64,000 nucleotides of DNA from a virus (IMGVR_UViG_3300028597_000010:41623-105622), one strand, 5' to 3'. Counted from the first letter of the stretch, positions 1 through 8,467 are shown. Translations and numbers: made by a program. The notes: a model not told the origin generated them from the letters alone.

Positions 1-501
1 CTGACAGATGCCAATCATCAACTCTTCCAGCGCAGACCGCCGCTTACGCACCACGATAGAACGGATATTCGACGAGAATCGTTTATCCAGTTCTGCCGAC
101 TCGCCACGGTAGAAAATCAACAACGGTTTACCAACGTCCAGCGTCAAACGATAAGGCTCGCCCTTGAACTCGCAGCGAGCCAGTGTTACACCGCGGAAAG
201 GTGACGGGATAGGATCATCACCATCGAAGTCCGCGTTGAGGTGACCAGCAGCCACAGCCGCTTCACGACGTTGACGAATGTTAAATGCATGGTTAGGATC
301 AAACAGATCCCGGCCAGTACAGTTAACAGCGTCCATCGCCGCTTGACGAAGATCAGTGGCAGTAGAGTACGGAAGCTCTCCGAAGATTGCTTCGATAGTG
401 CCGGGCTTGGCGTGTACCGTGTAATAGTCAGGGGGAAGACCGTCGGCCTCCATCTGCTTAAGAAACTCGGCATCACTTGCAGCAGTGTGTTTATTAGCCA
501 T
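1..501 (-). CDS. hypothetical protein, 3' end outside window
   Basis: The frame is open from an ATG at 501 to base 1 (167 codons) with no stop, so the gene runs out of the window. The protein begins MANKHTAASDAEFLKQM, is soluble and mixed in charge, and matches no family I recognise. Its ATG overlaps the last 8 nt of the upstream gene (ATGGCTAA), and AAGGGGGAA lies a suitable distance upstream as ribosome binding site. It is the downstream-most visible member of the minus-strand operon that starts near 3.25 kb. Confidence 0.75.
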   Translation of the reverse strand, partial: MANKHTAASDAEFLKQMEADGLPPDYYTVHAKPGTIEAIFGELPYSTATDLRQAAMDAVNCTGRDLFDPNHAFNIRQRREAAVAAGHLNADFDGDDPIPSPFRGVTLARCEFKGEPYRLTLDVGKPLLIFYRGESAELDKRFSSNIRSIVVRKRRSALEELMIGICQ

Positions 502-1141
502 GATTCACTTCCCCCTTAGGACCGACAACGATACGTTGAATGGTTTTCGAGTAGACGTGCAATAAATGAACGTCCCCGTTAAATTCCCGGTTAAAGATCT
601 CACGCTTCACTGGGTGCCCTGTATCGTACACACACAGTAAAGAATCCATGTCCTGATCGCCCGGAATACGATCTTCATCTTCCAGATCGTCGAAGTCATC
701 ATCATCGATGTCGTCGCCGTCCCAGAACTCATCATTGTTCTCAGCCAACTCGCGCTCATCTGCTGCACGATCTTCCTTGTCGACTTCCAATCTCCTTTGA
801 TGCTGAGGCATTTCCCAGCACGTGTTGCAGATGGTCTTTTGAAACTTTATCCGAGGAAGTTCGTCCACCGAATAAGGAATATAACTTCTCGTTTCATTGC
901 GGGGTAAGTCCATCCCGCAGTCATCACAATCGACCAGCTCAGTTACACGATCTACGAGGAACTTCTCGTAGCACTCTTTGCACATCAGATAAACTTCGCT
1001 ACCGAAGCTATCGCACTCAGACGACTGACCGTAAGCTTGGTCACCATCCGTCAAGTGTTCGCAGTTACCGCCTTCACAAGCATTACCATCGCGAATAAAG
1101 CCGACGTGCTTAGAAGTTGTACCATGCACAAACCAATTCAT
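494..1141 (-). CDS. acidic protein with several CxxC pairs (zinc-ribbon-like)
   Basis: A 215-aa protein starting MNWFVHGTTSK; this ATG is preferred over an upstream in-frame start because a GGGG stretch precedes it and it lies 1 nt after the previous stop. CKEC, CDDC and CNTC pairs in the middle, plus CEGGNC near the N-terminus, suggest bound zinc. An extremely acidic tract follows (DDIDDDDFDDLEDED). Near its C-terminus it carries YSKTIQRI, nearly repeated in the 61-aa neighbour. Acidic zinc proteins of phages often bind host or phage nucleic-acid enzymes, but no specific role can be assigned. Confidence 0.7.
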   Translation of the reverse strand: MNWFVHGTTSKHVGFIRDGNACEGGNCEHLTDGDQAYGQSSECDSFGSEVYLMCKECYEKFLVDRVTELVDCDDCGMDLPRNETRSYIPYSVDELPRIKFQKTICNTCWEMPQHQRRLEVDKEDRAADERELAENNDEFWDGDDIDDDDFDDLEDEDRIPGDQDMDSLLCVYDTGHPVKREIFNREFNGDVHLLHVYSKTIQRIVVGPKGEVNHG

Positions 1142-1142
1142 A

Positions 1143-1328
1143 TTACTTACCCCGGTGCGATAAAAGAGGGTCGTTACGACCATGTACGCAAATCATTTGA
1201 ATGGTCTTGGAATAACGATCGACGAAACCAAACTCTTGCAGATCGTAGTTGCCACGCTGGTAAACACACTGAGGCACAATTCTGACCTTGTGATCCCCAT
1301 GCACATTAACAGTACGAAGCCATCCCAT
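1143..1328 (-). CDS. small hypothetical protein
   Basis: A 61-aa protein, MGWLRTVNVHGDHK at the start. The ATG at 1328 shares its A with the TGA stop of the gene upstream, and AGGGGGTG precedes it. A GTG one codon earlier is possible. It contains YSKTIQMI, closely matching YSKTIQRI in the next gene, which suggests a shared short module or a partial duplication. Function unknown. Confidence 0.6.
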   Translation of the reverse strand: MGWLRTVNVHGDHKVRIVPQCVYQRGNYDLQEFGFVDRYSKTIQMICVHGRNDPLLSHRGK

Positions 1329-1750
1329 CACGCACCCCCTTTACCCTTTGGAGTTTTACCGAAGTAAGCCTTGGTCCTTCCAAACAACCGCGCCCACGCC
1401 CGTGTAACTGTACCAGACGGGTGACTAGTAACATCACTCGACGACTTAAGCGGGTTGTTCTTATAACCACCCACCTCCATCTCCGGCACCTGAGGAATCA
1501 AATCTTCAGGCGAAGGCTTAAACAGATCAGCTCGCTTACCCACCACACGAACCAGAAACTTCTGCTCATCGTCGTTCAGGGTTTTAGAGTAAGCATTGAT
1601 CTCTGCTTCAGTCTCGTCGTCCACCGAAACAAACTTACTGGCAAGACTGTCACCGAACCCATTGCTGTTCTTGACCATGATGATGCCAGGTACAAGGCGT
1701 TCTTCCAGTTGCAGCTTCTGGAGAAACAAGAACACAGTTTGTTGGCTCAT
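1328..1750 (-). CDS. hypothetical protein
   Basis: A 140-aa soluble protein beginning MSQQTVFLFLQKLQ, with a basic C-terminus (FGRTKAYFGKTPKGKGGA). The start overlaps the upstream stop as ATGA (translational coupling) and the stop overlaps the next start as TGATG. No recognised domain. The tight packing shows it belongs to the same transcription unit as its neighbours. Confidence 0.7.
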   Translation of the reverse strand: MSQQTVFLFLQKLQLEERLVPGIIMVKNSNGFGDSLASKFVSVDDETEAEINAYSKTLNDDEQKFLVRVVGKRADLFKPSPEDLIPQVPEMEVGGYKNNPLKSSSDVTSHPSGTVTRAWARLFGRTKAYFGKTPKGKGGA

Positions 1751-2199
1751 TGCAGACGCTCCGGCGCAGGGTGAGTTGGCTTCTTGACAGGGGCGGTGCT
1801 CATTGGACTGATGACACCGAGGGAACCGATGTCATCAACACTCCGCCGTCGCATTGGGTGCATGGTGGTAGACAAAGACACACCGGTAGGGTAGGTCTTC
1901 GCAACAGGGGTCTCTTCCATCAGCGCCTGCAGAATATCACCCCTGCGTTCTGGGTGACGTTCAAGCGCATCACCCAAAGCACCCATTATGAACACGCCAA
2001 TGGGGTTATCTACTTCTTCTCGCTGGAATGGCTTCTGCTCACGCACCGCTTTGATAATCTCCATGCACAGTGCGTGGTCAGTGCGATGGTTAGCGAGGAT
2101 GGGCTCCAGAATCAACTTGCCCAGTGCATCGATTTCTTTCAGTACAGCGGCAATCTCTGCATCAACAGCTTCTTGCATTTCAGCGGGTGACTTCTGCAT
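1747..2199 (-). CDS. hypothetical protein with helical N-terminus
   Basis: A 150-aa protein whose first 60 residues look helical (MQKSPAEMQEAVDAEIAAVL). The C-terminus is proline- and serine-rich and probably flexible. GAGGAA lies 8 nt before the ATG at 2199. It overlaps the next gene by 4 nt. No family recognised; an adaptor or virion-associated role is possible but not supported by sequence. Confidence 0.7.
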   Translation of the reverse strand: MQKSPAEMQEAVDAEIAAVLKEIDALGKLILEPILANHRTDHALCMEIIKAVREQKPFQREEVDNPIGVFIMGALGDALERHPERRGDILQALMEETPVAKTYPTGVSLSTTMHPMRRRSVDDIGSLGVISPMSTAPVKKPTHPAPERLQ

Positions 2200-2227
2200 A
2201 ACAGTTTCCTCAAAGACAATAACGTAG

Positions 2228-2695
2228 TTAGAAGCTGTAAACTGGAAGAGTGTTGTTCACCCTTCTGACATCTACAGCTCGGCTTGTATCACGTACCTTC
2301 ATCTGTTTCGTGGCGGGTACTTCAAAAGAACACCCAGAGAAAACAGACTTATCTTCGAACATGTCGTCACTGTCGTGACGCAGACGACTGATACCGATCT
2401 CTTCCTGATCCTGCTCGTTGATGTAGAGGTACAGGACCTTGTCATCATCTTGCTGGAAGTAAGTGATCGCCAAACCTTCTAGGTCAACCTTACTAGGATC
2501 ACCCATGACGTAAACATCAGCACCGACAATGACTTTATCATCTTCGATGTTAAACGAGGTTACGCGTTTGGTCATCTTCATTGGCTGGCCGTCTGCGCTA
2601 AGATCGGTATGACCGAACTCGGTACACTGCATGGTTTTAGCCATAGCAGACAACGATACCAGGGACAACAGCAACAACATCACAAACTTACGCAT
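2228..2695 (-). CDS. exported protein with two cysteines
   Basis: A 155-aa protein with a typical signal peptide: basic MRK, a hydrophobic run (FVMLLLLSLVSL) and an AMA cleavage site before KTMQ. The mature part is rich in beta-prone and acidic residues and has two cysteines far apart that could form a disulphide in the periplasm. The ATG directly follows the TAA of the upstream gene, so translation is probably coupled. A secreted phage protein made among soluble accessory genes could alter the host envelope, for example superinfection exclusion, but that is inference. Confidence 0.75.
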   Translation of the reverse strand: MRKFVMLLLLSLVSLSAMAKTMQCTEFGHTDLSADGQPMKMTKRVTSFNIEDDKVIVGADVYVMGDPSKVDLEGLAITYFQQDDDKVLYLYINEQDQEEIGISRLRHDSDDMFEDKSVFSGCSFEVPATKQMKVRDTSRAVDVRRVNNTLPVYSF

Positions 2696-3250
2696 TTAAG
2701 CTGCTCCTTGCAGAATGGTGGCGAGAGAGGTGTTCTTGATGTCCGCCAAGTGCGCGTTAAACGCATTGATGATGGAATCAATCTTGATGTTAAACGAACG
2801 GAATGCGACGGCCTGTTTGTAGTCCATTGCAATTTCCAAGTCGTGCAGGCCTTCACCAAAGATCTTGAAGGAAATACCCTTACTGTTACGCACCGCATGA
2901 AACATCAGCGGGTGTTCTTCGCACAGTACCTGATTGAAGATATCGTCAGGTGCTGCAAGGTCACCATTACTGTGACGCACATCGGCTGCCCAAGTTTTCA
3001 AGGCAGTCATGATCGAAACGATCTCACCAATACTTTCTTGGTATTCACGCAGATCCTTGGTAATGTTCTTGAACGTGTTGCCAACAGCCTTGATGCTGAT
3101 ACCGCGCAGCAACTTACCGCTGTAGCCGAAGTCAATCGAGCAGCGGAAGAGGATGTCATCATTCTTACTGCGGACACCAGTCGACTCAATAACTACGTTA
3201 CGTTGAGGAAAGGCATTGGACAGTGTACGATTACGAAAAAGACTAGCCAT
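2696..3250 (-). CDS. hypothetical protein
   Basis: A 184-aa protein starting MASLFRNRTLSNAFPQRN. I chose this ATG over one two codons earlier because GGAG then lies 8 nt away. It looks mostly alpha/beta and soluble, with helices such as NITKDLREYQESIGEIVSIM. No family recognised. It ends exactly where the exported-protein gene begins. Confidence 0.7.
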   Translation of the reverse strand: MASLFRNRTLSNAFPQRNVVIESTGVRSKNDDILFRCSIDFGYSGKLLRGISIKAVGNTFKNITKDLREYQESIGEIVSIMTALKTWAADVRHSNGDLAAPDDIFNQVLCEEHPLMFHAVRNSKGISFKIFGEGLHDLEIAMDYKQAVAFRSFNIKIDSIINAFNAHLADIKNTSLATILQGAA

Positions 3251-3318
3251 GATCATTACTCCAGTAATTCGGGGAATCGAGTGTTCCCCGGTAAGTGGTT
3301 TACAACAAGAAGGCGAAG

Positions 3319-3627
3319 TTAGACCCCGCCGTGCAACTTGTACGAGATACCATCGAGCTCTTCGAGAGTGAAGTGCCCGTCAAGCATGATGCCCGGGTTG
3401 AGTACGATGGAATGTTCCCCACCAATACCAACCCGGATGCCAACCGCTTCATCTACCTGCGATGCCGAAGCAAACAGGAAGTGAGGACGTTCAGCATGTT
3501 CAACACGAACCAGACCTCGAACATTGTTATCTGCAAGAGCGTTAGCAACCAACTTGAAGATGTGTTGTCCAAGCTCTTTATCAAGTCCAGTAATAGTAAT
3601 CACCGGACCGTGTTCTTTTGAAGGCAT
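3319..3627 (-). CDS. hypothetical protein
   Basis: A 102-aa protein, MPSKEHGPVITITGLDKELG at the start, with AGAGGAG before the ATG. It looks like a compact alpha/beta domain; the plus-strand frame across it is only a shadow. Function unknown. It lies between the 548-aa protein and the 184-aa protein on the same strand. Confidence 0.65.
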   Translation of the reverse strand: MPSKEHGPVITITGLDKELGQHIFKLVANALADNNVRGLVRVEHAERPHFLFASASQVDEAVGIRVGIGGEHSIVLNPGIMLDGHFTLEELDGISYKLHGGV

Positions 3628-3661
3628 GCCGAAACTCCTCTAATTGAAACGGTTGAAAGTG

Positions 3662-5308
3662 TTACGATTCGCGGTTAAGGCGATCGCTTGCAACGTTACA
3701 GAAATCAGCGGTAGAGAAGTGACCGTACAGCTTCGCTTCTTCACCGGTGATATTGCGCTGCATGACACGAGTAAACAACTCACTGAACTCGCGGTCATTC
3801 AGATCACGCAACACAGAAAGGTTCTTCTGTGCAACGCCACCAGCACCATTTTGTTCGGAAGCAAAGAACACCGGCAACGGATTGCCGAGAATGTCATGTG
3901 TACTGTTGAACATACCTTCCTGGAGGAATGGGAAGAAGGCCGTCCGCGAAGCTTCTGGATTAGGCTCCTGGGTAGGAACAATCTTGCCAGCTTTGGACAG
4001 ATGCTTACAGAGCTCGTTAAGCACAAACAGCCGCTTGATTAAATCCGGTTCAGTATCGAAACCCAAAGCAACACGGATATCATCTTCAGGTACGTCAACA
4101 ACCTCCCGAACCTTCTTCACCATGAAGCTTTGCGTGACCGACGCGTGTTCCAATCCCAGTGCCATGTAGACGCCCAGTACTTGCCGCGACCAGCTCAAAT
4201 GAGCTCTGCGGTGGGAGTACTCTTCGCCAGGGCCGAACCGGTTTAGTTGACGTTCGGCACGAGCAACATTTGGAACGACCACGTGGTCCGAAGCGAAAAG
4301 CTTTCCAGAGTCACCTTTCAGCTCGGTGTTCCTGACCAGATACACCAGTGCTTCGAGTTCTTCAGCAGTCATGTAACCGTTGACGTGGAAGAAGAGGCAC
4401 CGTTCTTCTTTCGAAAGATGAAAAGGAACCGAAATACCGGCCATATCGAAGGTTGCCTTGGCCGCTTCGAGCGCACGGTTCTCGTTTACCGCGAACGGAT
4501 GGGACGAGACTTTGTTGCCACCAGTGTCGGTGTACGTCACTTCAGCAGCACGACGACCGAGGTGAACGATCTCCGCCACCGGTTTGTCGTAAGCACCCGG
4601 TTCTGGCATTTGGTCATCAGGAATGACTTCACAGACCACACCGCGGGCACCGTGCATGTCGGTCAGGATGTAGCGTTGAGTAGGAACAACTGTTACCCCC
4701 GACAACTTCTCGTAAGCCGCTACGAGCTCACGCAGATTACTCATCGCTTCCGTGTAAGTCTGGGACCACTCGGTAAGTGTGTAGTTACCCAGATGCATGT
4801 AAACACACAGACCCTTGTGGATCAGACGCTCATCAACACCCAGCTTTGCCAGTTCCTTGCCGGCTTTGCGAGCCCCGACGTTGCTGGTAAAGCCTTTGTC
4901 AGTACCCATCGCAGTGCACAACCCGCTGAACAGGTTTTCGTACTCGGTCATCAGACGACGTTCCTGCTTGGCGACCTTGGCAGCGATGTCGTAAGGAATA
5001 TCGACCTCAGGGTAGTTGCCTTCCAGTACCGCCACACGACGAGCCAACCAGCGCATACGTTCTTTGGTTGCAGTCATGAAAGCAATCTTCGGATGGTGAC
5101 CTTCAGCCCTGCCCAGCAGAATGTCGTGTTCTTCACCGAGGGGACGGTTGTAGTACATGAACGCATAGTTGGCCAGCGTGTCATCGCTCATGTCGGAGCA
5201 AGGCAAATCTTCACGCGGCCGTTGCAGGTAGTGAGCAAAGGAATCCTTCTCACCTTTAACCAGCCACTCCATGGACGGTGCTGCTACAAACTTCTTATCG
5301 TTACTCAT
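3662..5308 (-). CDS. large unrecognised protein, possibly virion-associated
   Basis: A 548-aa protein starting MSNDKKFVAAPSMEWLVKG. The start is fixed by AGGAAG upstream and by a one-base overlap (TAATG) with the previous stop. It is soluble with alternating helical and beta segments, no membrane segment and no clear catalytic motif. Size and codon use resemble the structural or non-virion large proteins elsewhere in the window, but it sits alone among small accessory genes. I cannot name a family. Confidence 0.8.
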   Translation of the reverse strand: MSNDKKFVAAPSMEWLVKGEKDSFAHYLQRPREDLPCSDMSDDTLANYAFMYYNRPLGEEHDILLGRAEGHHPKIAFMTATKERMRWLARRVAVLEGNYPEVDIPYDIAAKVAKQERRLMTEYENLFSGLCTAMGTDKGFTSNVGARKAGKELAKLGVDERLIHKGLCVYMHLGNYTLTEWSQTYTEAMSNLRELVAAYEKLSGVTVVPTQRYILTDMHGARGVVCEVIPDDQMPEPGAYDKPVAEIVHLGRRAAEVTYTDTGGNKVSSHPFAVNENRALEAAKATFDMAGISVPFHLSKEERCLFFHVNGYMTAEELEALVYLVRNTELKGDSGKLFASDHVVVPNVARAERQLNRFGPGEEYSHRRAHLSWSRQVLGVYMALGLEHASVTQSFMVKKVREVVDVPEDDIRVALGFDTEPDLIKRLFVLNELCKHLSKAGKIVPTQEPNPEASRTAFFPFLQEGMFNSTHDILGNPLPVFFASEQNGAGGVAQKNLSVLRDLNDREFSELFTRVMQRNITGEEAKLYGHFSTADFCNVASDRLNRES

Positions 5309-5547
5309 TAACGTGCTTCCTTGTGTAGTGAAACGAGAGTAGAATCGACGAAAACAATTGTTGGAACTTGCTTGATGAACAAACCTACGTTCAACAGTAC
5401 AGCCAGCAAGAGTACCCATTCCCAAACTGCTTGAGATTTAACCCAGCCCTTGGCAAAACTGTAAGGGGCGTTTGCAAACACACCCAATCCAAGAACTGCG
5501 AAAATCATCGGTAAAGCGCTCATTGCTGCCCACATGTCAAATTTCAT
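5308..5547 (-). CDS. small membrane protein
   Basis: A 79-aa protein with two likely transmembrane segments (roughly residues 8-28 and 40-60: ALPMIFAVLGLGVF and WVLLLAVLLNVGLFI), joined by a short basic loop. Its ATG has AAGGATG just upstream, and the stop overlaps the next start. It is the first gene after an early-type promoter at 5582-5589, so it is probably expressed early. It could be an envelope or superinfection protein; it is far from the spanins, so a holin role is less likely. Confidence 0.65.
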   Translation of the reverse strand: MKFDMWAAMSALPMIFAVLGLGVFANAPYSFAKGWVKSQAVWEWVLLLAVLLNVGLFIKQVPTIVFVDSTLVSLHKEAR

Positions 5548-5581
5548 CCTTATGAATTAGTGCTATTACTATTCTACCCAA

Positions 5582-5589
5582 GTAATATA
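5582..5589 (-). promoter_or_regulatory. TATATTAC promoter element
   Basis: Read on the minus strand the intergenic gap holds CCTATATTACTTGGG, 35 nt before the 79-aa gene. TATATTAC is the element I recall for phiKZ early promoters. Five exact copies occur in this window, all between genes and all facing minus-strand genes. An A/T-rich stretch with TACAT lies just upstream. Confidence 0.65.
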
Positions 5590-5609
5590 GGTCTAAGATC
5601 CAATGTATC

Positions 5610-6092
5610 TTAAATCGCAGTGCGGCTAGGTAGTGTACCTTTATTGAACATGCTGCCGAGTTCAAACTCGAAGCCTACTCGTTTGTAGAACTCCATAGCC
5701 CGAAGGTTACCGACAAAGCACTGAACTTGAACAGGTATGTTACCAAGGTTAACTTGGAACACCCTGATGAGTCTTTCTCCCACGCCACTTGAGCGGACCT
5801 CAGGAGACACGTACAACCCCGCTATCTCGTAAGGCTGGCCCTTGTCTACAAACAACAGCCCAACCGGCTCCTTGAATGCATTAAAGGCTACCAGCCCGTA
5901 GTCTAGTGTTGTGTTAACAAACTCTTCCACCAACCCCTTCATTTGAGTGTCAGTGAGATTGACATGTTCTTTGGCAAGGTCTGCTTCAAAACGAATCAGA
6001 CTTTCGTACAGGTTAGCGACGATAGCTCGTTCAGGATCTACCATCGTGTCCGCTTTAAACTTCCGCATTATAACAGGTGTCTTCAGTTTCAT
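5610..6092 (-). CDS. GNAT-family N-acetyltransferase
   Basis: A 160-aa protein, start MKLKTPVIMRKF chosen because GGAG lies 8 nt upstream. It has the GNAT acetyl-CoA fold signatures: a strand then AGLYVSPEVRSSGVGERLI (motif A, R/Q-x-x-G-x-G/A type) and a C-terminal NLRAMEFYKRVGFEF (motif B). Such enzymes move an acetyl group from acetyl-CoA to an amine on a protein, antibiotic or small molecule. The target cannot be read from sequence; modification of a host protein is a reasonable hypothesis. An early-type promoter lies just beyond its 3' end, facing away. Confidence 0.85.
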   Translation of the reverse strand: MKLKTPVIMRKFKADTMVDPERAIVANLYESLIRFEADLAKEHVNLTDTQMKGLVEEFVNTTLDYGLVAFNAFKEPVGLLFVDKGQPYEIAGLYVSPEVRSSGVGERLIRVFQVNLGNIPVQVQCFVGNLRAMEFYKRVGFEFELGSMFNKGTLPSRTAI

Positions 6093-6201
6093 GTACAACT
6101 CCATTAACCTGTCAGCCGAACATAACAGCCCAGATGCATAAACGTCCGGGCTGTTAGTAATAAATAGGCGGTGCAGTTACAAATTAGAAAGCATAATAGA
6201 C

Positions 6202-6239
6202 CCTAACCCACAAGAACCCTAAGGCTCCTGTGGGTTAGG
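6202..6239 (-). terminator. hairpin terminator
   Basis: CCTAACCCACA at 6202-6212 pairs perfectly with TGTGGGTTAGG at 6229-6239. It lies 14 nt past the stop of the 158-aa exported-protein gene and is followed by TCTATT on the minus strand. Confidence 0.75.
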
Positions 6240-6252
6240 AATCTACTTGCAG

Positions 6253-6729
6253 TTATTGCGTACGACGACACTGACCCAGAACGGTGAGGTTCTCGATAGG
6301 CGCATTACGCGGACGGTCTTCCGGGTCTTGCTCATCAGCAAAAGTGTAGATCGTGAAATAGAGCGCACCCGGTACATCGTTACGCAGAGACAGGATAGTT
6401 CTGCTATCAGAGCCGAAGTTGTTGAACGGACCTGTCAGCTCGCTACTGAGGAACATCTTCTCTTTGAAGGCACCCCCAGCTTCAATCGTGAAGCCTTTGC
6501 TATCTTCCCGCACCGTAGTAATTGAGTACTTCGGTTTGTTATCCGTGAGTTTACCATCAGACTGCACGGAGTTCTTGGTGAAAGCCTCGCACTTGTACGT
6601 CCGCTCTTTCGAGTTGACGTCATAGTTGGGACTGGTTACATTTGTATTCGCGGCTGCGAACATCGGAGAAACAACAAACAAGATCACAATCATTGTGATC
6701 AGACCAAAACCAATCTTCTTGATATTCAT
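6253..6729 (-). CDS. exported or membrane-anchored protein with two cysteines
   Basis: A 158-aa protein with N-terminal signal or anchor (MNIKKIGFGLITMIVILFVV, then SPMFAAA as possible cleavage site). Two cysteines (about 47 and 154) flank a beta-rich domain, the same arrangement as in the 155-aa exported protein at 2.2-2.7 kb, though I see no clear sequence match. Probably periplasmic; role unknown. A strong hairpin follows it. Confidence 0.7.
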   Translation of the reverse strand: MNIKKIGFGLITMIVILFVVSPMFAAANTNVTSPNYDVNSKERTYKCEAFTKNSVQSDGKLTDNKPKYSITTVREDSKGFTIEAGGAFKEKMFLSSELTGPFNNFGSDSRTILSLRNDVPGALYFTIYTFADEQDPEDRPRNAPIENLTVLGQCRRTQ

Positions 6730-6784
6730 CTACAAACTCCTAATGTTGTTTTGTGTTTTGTCCGTAACATGCCGCCAATAACGC

Positions 6785-7579
6785 TTACAAGCAAAAGTAG
6801 TAAGTGCTATTGGTTTCTTCGTTGACCGCTTTCAACAACTTGCCCGAGTAATCCATGGTCAGTGGAAACGTCAGTTTGAACTTGGTGGTCGGTGCCTCTA
6901 CTTGAACCCGGCGGTACAGATCCGGTTCCTTGTACAGCTCCAGACGCTGGATGGTATCGATCGGAGAGATCATCCCACCTGGGATACGTTGCAGCCCGAA
7001 CAACCCATTGATTTGTGTTTGGGTGACCGGGTTCAGCACATAGCCCAGGAACTTCTTGTCTTGCGTTCTGAGCCACACACCCTTCAAACCGATGTAGTCG
7101 GTCTGTGGGGTACCGATGTACGTTTCTACGCCCTTAGGAAGCTTCTCCAACACGGCATAGAACGACAACAACCACTCAGCGAAACCTTTAACCTGCGCGA
7201 AGGAATAACCAGCGGCGTGTGCAAAGGCCAACGGTGCCAAAGTAACTCTCTGGCAGATGAGATCTTCGAACTCGACCATCGGGTAAACCGCCAGCAGGTC
7301 CTTCATGATCTCGGGGCTGTAGGCGGCCAGTTCGATACGGCTAGCCAGACGATCGTCACCACAGAAGTCGAGCAGGGTCTTGACGGTGAAGTCAACTTCC
7401 TTCTTCTTCTCACCACGTTCTGCAACCGTGCTGTTCGCCATACGGGAAACAGTCCAGATGTGTTTGATGACCTTCTCAACGTCGGTCAGTTCACGCGACT
7501 GGTAATGCTCCATGGCTGCAAGCCCACGAGCTTCGGTTGCGGTAATGTAAAGCTTAACTGGATTCTTGACCTGGTCCAC
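6785..7579 (-). CDS. hypothetical protein
   Basis: A 264-aa soluble protein. The start is a GTG (GTG GAC CAG) with AAGGA 8 nt upstream; there is no better ATG. The N-terminal half is helical and the C-terminal 60 residues look beta-rich. No domain recognised. It is the first gene after the early-type promoter at 7632-7639, about 50 nt away, and ends one gene before a terminator, so it and the exported protein probably form a short early operon. Confidence 0.7.
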   Translation of the reverse strand: MDQVKNPVKLYITATEARGLAAMEHYQSRELTDVEKVIKHIWTVSRMANSTVAERGEKKKEVDFTVKTLLDFCGDDRLASRIELAAYSPEIMKDLLAVYPMVEFEDLICQRVTLAPLAFAHAAGYSFAQVKGFAEWLLSFYAVLEKLPKGVETYIGTPQTDYIGLKGVWLRTQDKKFLGYVLNPVTQTQINGLFGLQRIPGGMISPIDTIQRLELYKEPDLYRRVQVEAPTTKFKLTFPLTMDYSGKLLKAVNEETNSTYYFCL

Positions 7580-7631
7580 AGTTGTATCCTTTTAGAAACG
7601 TGTAAGAAAGAGTGTTATTACAACTACCCGG

Positions 7632-7639
7632 GTAATATA
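7632..7639 (-). promoter_or_regulatory. TATATTAC promoter element
   Basis: Minus-strand context ACATCTATATTACCCGGG, with AAGTTGTAG about 25 nt upstream, in the gap before the 264-aa gene. Exact match to the octamer shared with 5582, 17633, 26837 and 53607. Confidence 0.65.
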
Positions 7640-7659
7640 GATGTGAAGCAAACTACAAC

Positions 7660-7917
7660 TTAATCTGGATCTTCAGAGCTGGTCCGGCTGAGCAACTCAA
7701 GAACTACCAAATCATGGTCGAGCACATTGAGCTCGAACCAGCTCTGATTGCCGGCGGCGTCAAGGTAGCCATGTGCAAGCATGGTGATGCCACCTTTGGT
7801 ATCGTGAACAGTCGTAAACAGTGCCGAGGCAATCCCCGCCAGACAAGTATTCCCGCGAGTCTCTAACCACGCACTTACTTTGTTTCGGCGGTCTATTTCT
7901 TCTTTGTTAGCGGACAT
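7660..7917 (-). CDS. small hypothetical protein
   Basis: An 85-aa protein beginning MSANKEEIDRRNKVSAW. AAGGAG lies 7 nt before this ATG and the upstream gene stops 10 nt before it, which rules out the longer in-frame version. Mixed alpha/beta, no membrane segment, function unknown. Confidence 0.65.
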   Translation of the reverse strand: MSANKEEIDRRNKVSAWLETRGNTCLAGIASALFTTVHDTKGGITMLAHGYLDAAGNQSWFELNVLDHDLVVLELLSRTSSEDPD

Positions 7918-7927
7918 TGTTATCTCC

Positions 7928-8467
7928 TTAACCAGCCCTTGCGTAGTACGGATCGGTGATTTCACCGGTACGTTCTTTGTAGATCTTGCGTGCAACAGAA
8001 AAAGCGTATTCGTCAGGATCTTCTTCATCGAGAGGAGAATCCGACAACAACTTCTCCCGGAACTCGTTGATCTCCTTTTCGAAAGCTTCGAAAGCTTCCA
8101 ACGTCATGGACCGGTAGATCTGATCACGCTGACAGGCCCAGTCGGTTCCGGTGTGGTTGAGGAGATAACTACCCACATCATCCAGACACAGATCGAGATG
8201 GCAGAGCTGACCTTCCTTGAAGAACAGAACGCCCATGGTGGTATCCATAGGACCCGTCCAGTTAGCCAGTTCTTTCTCGTAGTCGTCCTTCGCCTTACCA
8301 GCGAACGGGTGACCGTGCCAAACATCAGGCAAGATCTTGCCGTTCTTGTCGATGTTGAAACCGCCGATACCGAGATCCCAGCGAACCTGAGTACCCACAC
8401 CACGAGCAACCTTGGTGCCGTTAAGTTCAACACCATCCAAGAAGTTAATGTTTGTAATCCAACCCAT
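7928..8467 (-). CDS. hypothetical protein
   Basis: A 179-aa protein, MGWITNINFLDGVEL at the start, with GAGGAG 7 nt upstream. It is acidic and has a long helical C-terminal region (AFEAFEKEINEFREKLL). No family recognised. It sits 3 nt after the 98-aa gene. Confidence 0.7.
   Translation of the reverse strand: MGWITNINFLDGVELNGTKVARGVGTQVRWDLGIGGFNIDKNGKILPDVWHGHPFAGKAKDDYEKELANWTGPMDTTMGVLFFKEGQLCHLDLCLDDVGSYLLNHTGTDWACQRDQIYRSMTLEAFEAFEKEINEFREKLLSDSPLDEEDPDEYAFSVARKIYKERTGEITDPYYARAG

Noticed and set aside
5308-5547. 79-aa membrane protein as the holin
   Set aside because: It lies in an early-type unit far from the spanins; the 132-aa protein at 43.7 kb is the better holin candidate.
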